A DNA stretch of 45,973 bases, taken from the NCBI GenBank assembly GCA_902826095.1, contig CADEDN010000027.1, positions 1-45,973 of the forward strand. Direction: 5' to 3'. The notes beneath the pieces are model-generated. The model saw only the letters and a list, made by a program, of their open reading frames with translations, was not told the origin of the DNA and searched no databases. The translations under genes and the position numbers were made by a program. Below, piece by piece: positions 43,071 through 45,973 of the stretch. The DNA is from an uncultured Alphaproteobacteria bacterium. Lineage in GTDB: Bacteria > Pseudomonadota > Alphaproteobacteria > Caulobacterales > Parvularculaceae. Within the stretch, counting starts at the first letter, position 1; every line of letters starts with the position of its first letter.

Positions 43071-44795
43071 CTAGTCGACTTCTTCTTCCGCTTGCGCCTT
43101 GAAGATGATGCCGCCGTCGACGACCGTCATCACGGGTTTGGCGGTCAGGATCTCCGCCTCTGGAACCGTCATGATGTCTTTCGAAAAGACGGTGAAATCG
43201 GCTTTCTTGCCGACCTCGATCGTGCCGAGATCGGCTTCCTGAAAAGACGCGAACGCGGCGGCGGAGGTGAACATGGCGAGCGCTTCGGCGCGCGTCACTC
43301 TTTCGCCCGCACGCCAGTCGGGTCCGGATTTTCCTTCAAGGTCCTTGCGCACGGCGGCGGCGTAAAACTCGATCAGGGGATCGCCGCGCTCGACCGGCGC
43401 GTCCGATCCGCCGGCGATGACGGCGCCCGAGTCAAGCAGGCTCCGCCAGGCGTAAGCGCCGTCAAGACGCGAATCGCCGAGCCGCGCCGGGGCGAAATAA
43501 AAATCGCCGATCGCGTGCGAGGGCTCCATCGAGGCGATGACGCCGAGCTTTGCAAAACGTGCGATGTCCTCGACATGGAGAATTTGGGCGTGTTCGATGC
43601 GCCAGCGCGGATTGGCGACTTTCCGCTCTTCCGGCGGAACCGCGTTAAACGCCTCTTCATACCAGTCGAGAACCAGCTTGTTCGCGCGATCGCCGATCGC
43701 ATGAGTCTCGATCTGCACGCCGTCGCGCAGCGCCTGTTTGAGGAACGGCGCCATTTCTTCATGCGACGTCAGCATGAGCCCGCTCGTATCGGGCCGGTCC
43801 GAATAGGGAGCGGTCAGCGCCGCGCCGCGGCTTCCAAGCGCGCCGTCGGCGTAGAGCTTCACCGCTCTCGTGATGATGCGTCCCGTATTGTCAGCGCGCG
43901 GCGCGCTCACTGCGAGATCGCCATAGCCGCTTTTCTCAATCCCGTTGTAGACGCGGATGGCGAGGTCTCCGGTCGCCGTAGCTTCCTCCATCAGCCCGAC
44001 ATCCGCCGGATCGACCGATACGTTGTGAAGGCCGGTCCAACCGTAAGCGGCGTAGACTTCGCCGCCGACCTCGTAGGCTTCGCGCTTTTTTGCGTCGGAG
44101 GGCGCGGCGATAAGCCCGGCGACGAGCGCCATCGCATGATCGATGAACATTCCGGTCGGCTCGCCGGCGGCGTCCTTCTCAATTCGGCCGCCATCGGGAT
44201 CGGGCGTCGCGCGCGTCACGCCTGCTTTTGCGAGCGCCGCGGTATTGACGACGAGGGCGTGCCCGTCGGCGCGTTCAAGAACGATCGGATGCGCGACGCT
44301 CGCCTGATCGATGTCCTGCCGCGTCGGAAAGCGTTTCTCGGGCCAATGCGTTTCGATCCAGCCGCGACCGTAAATCGTTTCGCCCTCGGGGGTTTCCTGC
44401 GCCGCGGCGGCGACGATATCAATCATCTCCTCGATCGACGCGACGCCTTCGAGATTGAGCGTCAGCTCGCGCATGCCGATCCCGAGAAGATGCGCATGCG
44501 AATCGACGAAGCCCGGATAGAGCGCAGCGCCCGCAAGATCAATGATTTCCGTGTCCGGCCCGATCGATTTTTCGACGCCGGCTTTAGCGCCGACCGCCGC
44601 GATGCGGCCGTCCTTGACGGCGACGGCTTCAACGACGGGCGCGCCGGCCGCGCCTGTATAGATCGGCCCCCCGAAATAGACTGCGTCGGCGGCGATCGCC
44701 GGATCGGCCTTTCCGGCGTCCTTCGTCGCGGGCTTGCCGCAGGCGGCAAGACAGAGGGCGGAAATCGCCAAAGCGGCGCGCAGGTCAATGTTCAT
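43071..44795 (-). CDS. Lipoprotein amidohydrolase (YtcJ-like, amidohydrolase 3 family)
   Basis: A 574-residue metal-dependent hydrolase. The lipobox is LAAC with Cys19 after a short hydrophobic signal, so it is anchored in the envelope. The amidohydrolase fold starts at YFGGPIYTG (about 43); metal ligands are HAH in GFVDSHAHLLG (about 100), ETHAIGDRANK and RIEHAQILHVEDI further on, and the Asp in AGGSDAPVERGDPL. The final KADFTVFSKDIMTV is the family's closing beta strand. The family cleaves N-acyl or cyclic amides (N-substituted formamides in some members); the substrate here is unknown. Confidence 0.9.
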   Translation of the reverse strand: MNIDLRAALAISALCLAACGKPATKDAGKADPAIAADAVYFGGPIYTGAAGAPVVEAVAVKDGRIAAVGAKAGVEKSIGPDTEIIDLAGAALYPGFVDSHAHLLGIGMRELTLNLEGVASIEEMIDIVAAAAQETPEGETIYGRGWIETHWPEKRFPTRQDIDQASVAHPIVLERADGHALVVNTAALAKAGVTRATPDPDGGRIEKDAAGEPTGMFIDHAMALVAGLIAAPSDAKKREAYEVGGEVYAAYGWTGLHNVSVDPADVGLMEEATATGDLAIRVYNGIEKSGYGDLAVSAPRADNTGRIITRAVKLYADGALGSRGAALTAPYSDRPDTSGLMLTSHEEMAPFLKQALRDGVQIETHAIGDRANKLVLDWYEEAFNAVPPEERKVANPRWRIEHAQILHVEDIARFAKLGVIASMEPSHAIGDFYFAPARLGDSRLDGAYAWRSLLDSGAVIAGGSDAPVERGDPLIEFYAAAVRKDLEGKSGPDWRAGERVTRAEALAMFTSAAAFASFQEADLGTIEVGKKADFTVFSKDIMTVPEAEILTAKPVMTVVDGGIIFKAQAEEEVD

Positions 44796-44836
44796 GACGG
44801 CAGTCTAGGGCGCCGGAGGCGCTTTCGCCAGCGCGG

Positions 44837-45445
44837 TCAGCTTTTGACGGCGGGCGGCGGCAGATATTCGTCGAAGATGATGCGCCAACCGTTCGGGCGC
44901 TTCCGCCATATTCTGACGTAATGGCCGACCCGCACGACATCCCCGTCGACCGGGCGCCCCTCGCCATAGGTCCACACAATATCCCCTGCGTCCGATGCGC
45001 CGCCGCCAAGATGTTTCATCGCCATCCGACGCGGCCTCGCCTCTAGCGCCAGCGCATGATCCGCTTTCGTTTTCGCCGGCGGCGGGCCGTCCGAATGCAG
45101 ACGCGAATCCGGATCGAGATATGCTCCGTAAGCGGAGGGAAGATCGCGGGCGGCGATCTTAGCCAGCGATCGCTCCGCGGCAAGGACGGCGTTGAACGCG
45201 GCGTCCGGCGAAGCGGAGCCGAGGCCGCCCGGTTTCAGATGTTCGACCGGCGATCCTTGAGGCGCTTCGGCTGAGGCGTCAGCGCCGACTCCGGCGTCGA
45301 TCACCCATTTCCAGGCGCCGTCAGGCTGTTTTTTCCAGACCGTGAAGTAATGCCCGCGCCGATCCTCGTCGATCGCATAGGGCCCGGTCGTAAATCCGAG
45401 ATCGCCGGATGTCGCGATGCCGACGCAATGGACTTCCGCAATCAG
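44837..45445 (-). pseudogene. NTF2-like (DUF4440-type) gene lacking its 5' end
   Basis: The frame holds two NTF2-like halves. The second (about the last 120 codons) is complete, from DAAFNAVLAAERSLAKIA to GHYVRIWRKRPNGWRIIFDEYL. The first keeps only its end: GIATSGDLGFTTGPY and GHYFTVWKKQPDGAWKWVIDAG, readable up to about 45445. Upstream the frame stays open but passes into a tRNA 3'-end repeat and shows no family similarity or start codon; the first start codon in frame is GTG 45304, inside the domain. The missing beginning should hold the signal peptide and about 70 residues. The upstream boundary is approximate. Confidence 0.65.
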
Positions 45446-45533
45446 CCTGTGCCGAGGCGGTTTCTTTTCGGGATGAAAACCGCAGGTGATTCGCTGTTGC
45501 CGGCTCGCCGAGCCAAAGCTCGAAGAGCGAAGG

Positions 45534-45559
45534 CTGGTCGGAGTGAGAGGATTCGAACC
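45534..45559 (-). repeat. Duplicated 3' end of tRNA-Pro (26 bases)
   Basis: The 26 bases at 45534-45559 are identical to 45619-45644, the T-loop to CCA end of the tRNA-Pro gene plus one base. The rest of the tRNA is missing and the T-stem does not pair fully, so this is a fragment. Such copies mark recombination at a tRNA 3' end, the common attachment site of integrating elements. Confidence 0.85.
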
Positions 45560-45619
45560 CTTCGCGCCTTCGGCGCGACTCTTTAGTTTTGGAGGTTCGA
45601 AGTTCGATCGGGCGAGTCC

Positions 45620-45696
45620 TGGTCGGAGTGAGAGGATTCGAACCTCCGGCCCCTAGCTCCCGAAGCTAGTGCTCTACCAGGCTGAGCTACACTCCG
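45620..45696 (-). tRNA. tRNA-Pro (anticodon CGG)
   Basis: 77 bases including the encoded CCA. Acceptor stem CGGAGTG/CACTCCG, D-arm AGCTCAGCCTGGTAGAGC, anticodon stem CTAGC/GCTAG with loop TTCGGGA (anticodon CGG, G37 as expected for proline), T-arm with TTCGAAT. Confidence 0.97.
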
Positions 45697-45836
45697 ACGG
45701 TGCGCCCCTATAGCGGCGGCGCCTGGGCATTGCAACGAAGCAATTCCGGGGCTTTCTTCGACAGCGCCCAGGCTGCGGCAACACGCGGATTTGGCGTTGA
45801 TTTCCGTTCCCGGCAGCGCTATCAGGCCGGGCCTCT

Positions 45837-45911
<75 letters not shown>

Positions 45912-45922
45912 ATTTTCCTTGG

Positions 45923-45973
45923 TCCATTCCGGACACATGGGTTACAGATTATTCCCGAGACATAGGTAACACA
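45923..45973. mobile_element. Possible insertion-sequence end, cut by the window edge
   Basis: Just past tRNA-Gln the DNA becomes A/T-richer and contains ACATGGGTTACA (45935-45946) and ACATAGGTAACA (45960-45971), 10 of 12 bases alike and 25 bases apart. From memory, repeated GTTACC-type motifs of this kind are found at the ends of IS481-like elements. No transposase is within the window. Confidence 0.35.

Noticed and set aside
43092-44921. 609-codon open frame antisense to the amidohydrolase
   Set aside because: It mirrors the codon pattern of the real gene in GC-rich DNA; its product is Arg/Asp-rich with no domain, and the amidohydrolase on the other strand has complete motifs.
45534-45610. 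A second tRNA-Pro gene
   Set aside because: Only the 3' 26 bases match; there is no anticodon arm, D-arm or acceptor 5' strand.

Overview
The window is about 46 kb of GC-rich chromosomal DNA from an alphaproteobacterium. The evidence is the ChvI/ChvG - short HprK - EIIA - HPr cluster, a Usg-family gene, the aroK-aroB-CorC and xerD-accA arrangements, and strong G/C third-position bias. Many details would fit the Hyphomonadaceae/Parvularculaceae side of the class, but I cannot fix the genus. Almost everything is core housekeeping DNA. The only accessory signals lie at the right end: a duplicated tRNA 3' end, a 5'-truncated gene and a possible insertion-sequence border.

Layout. 0-7.6 kb: ornithine-type decarboxylase with a structured leader, Usg, a divergent Mur-ligase/LD-carboxypeptidase pair that looks like murein recycling, an SLC13-type permease with RCK_C domains, and a tandem-domain FKBP isomerase. 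7.6-13.2 kb: APC amino-acid permease, pterin carbinolamine dehydratase, then the chvI-chvG-hprK-EIIA-ptsH operon (envelope stress sensing coupled to a regulatory phosphotransferase chain). 13.2-20.4 kb, minus strand: an RND efflux pair, then a BlaI-type repressor with a BlaR1-like M56 protease fused to an M23 murein endopeptidase; a strong 33-bp palindrome lies upstream of the repressor. 20.6-24.6 kb: PilZ protein, alpha/beta hydrolase, two glycosyltransferases (GT4, GT9), and infC starting at AUU. 24.7-30 kb: small membrane proteins including a potassium-channel-like protein, a TetA-like MFS pump, a CorC-type protein, aroB and aroK. 30-37.2 kb: a 42-residue membrane peptide, a secreted helical protein, xerD, accA, a lipase-like hydrolase, aroC, pdxH and a TerB-like protein. 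37.3-45.5 kb: methyltransferase, a seven-blade propeller gene broken by a stop codon, MBL-fold hydrolase with an ATP-grasp-like partner, several small genes, a lipoprotein amidohydrolase and a truncated NTF2-like gene. 45.6-46 kb: tRNA-Pro(CGG) and tRNA-Gln(TTG), back to back.

The genes form short operons with frequent 4-base stop/start overlaps. Several linked functions stand out: cell-wall peptide recycling (Mur ligase + LD-carboxypeptidase), cell-wall damage response (BlaI + M56-M23), envelope signalling (ChvIG + HprK/EIIA/HPr), and the shikimate path (aroK, aroB and, separately, aroC). Non-ATG starts are common and were assigned from ribosome-binding-site spacing. No CRISPR array, rRNA, prophage or complete transposon was seen.
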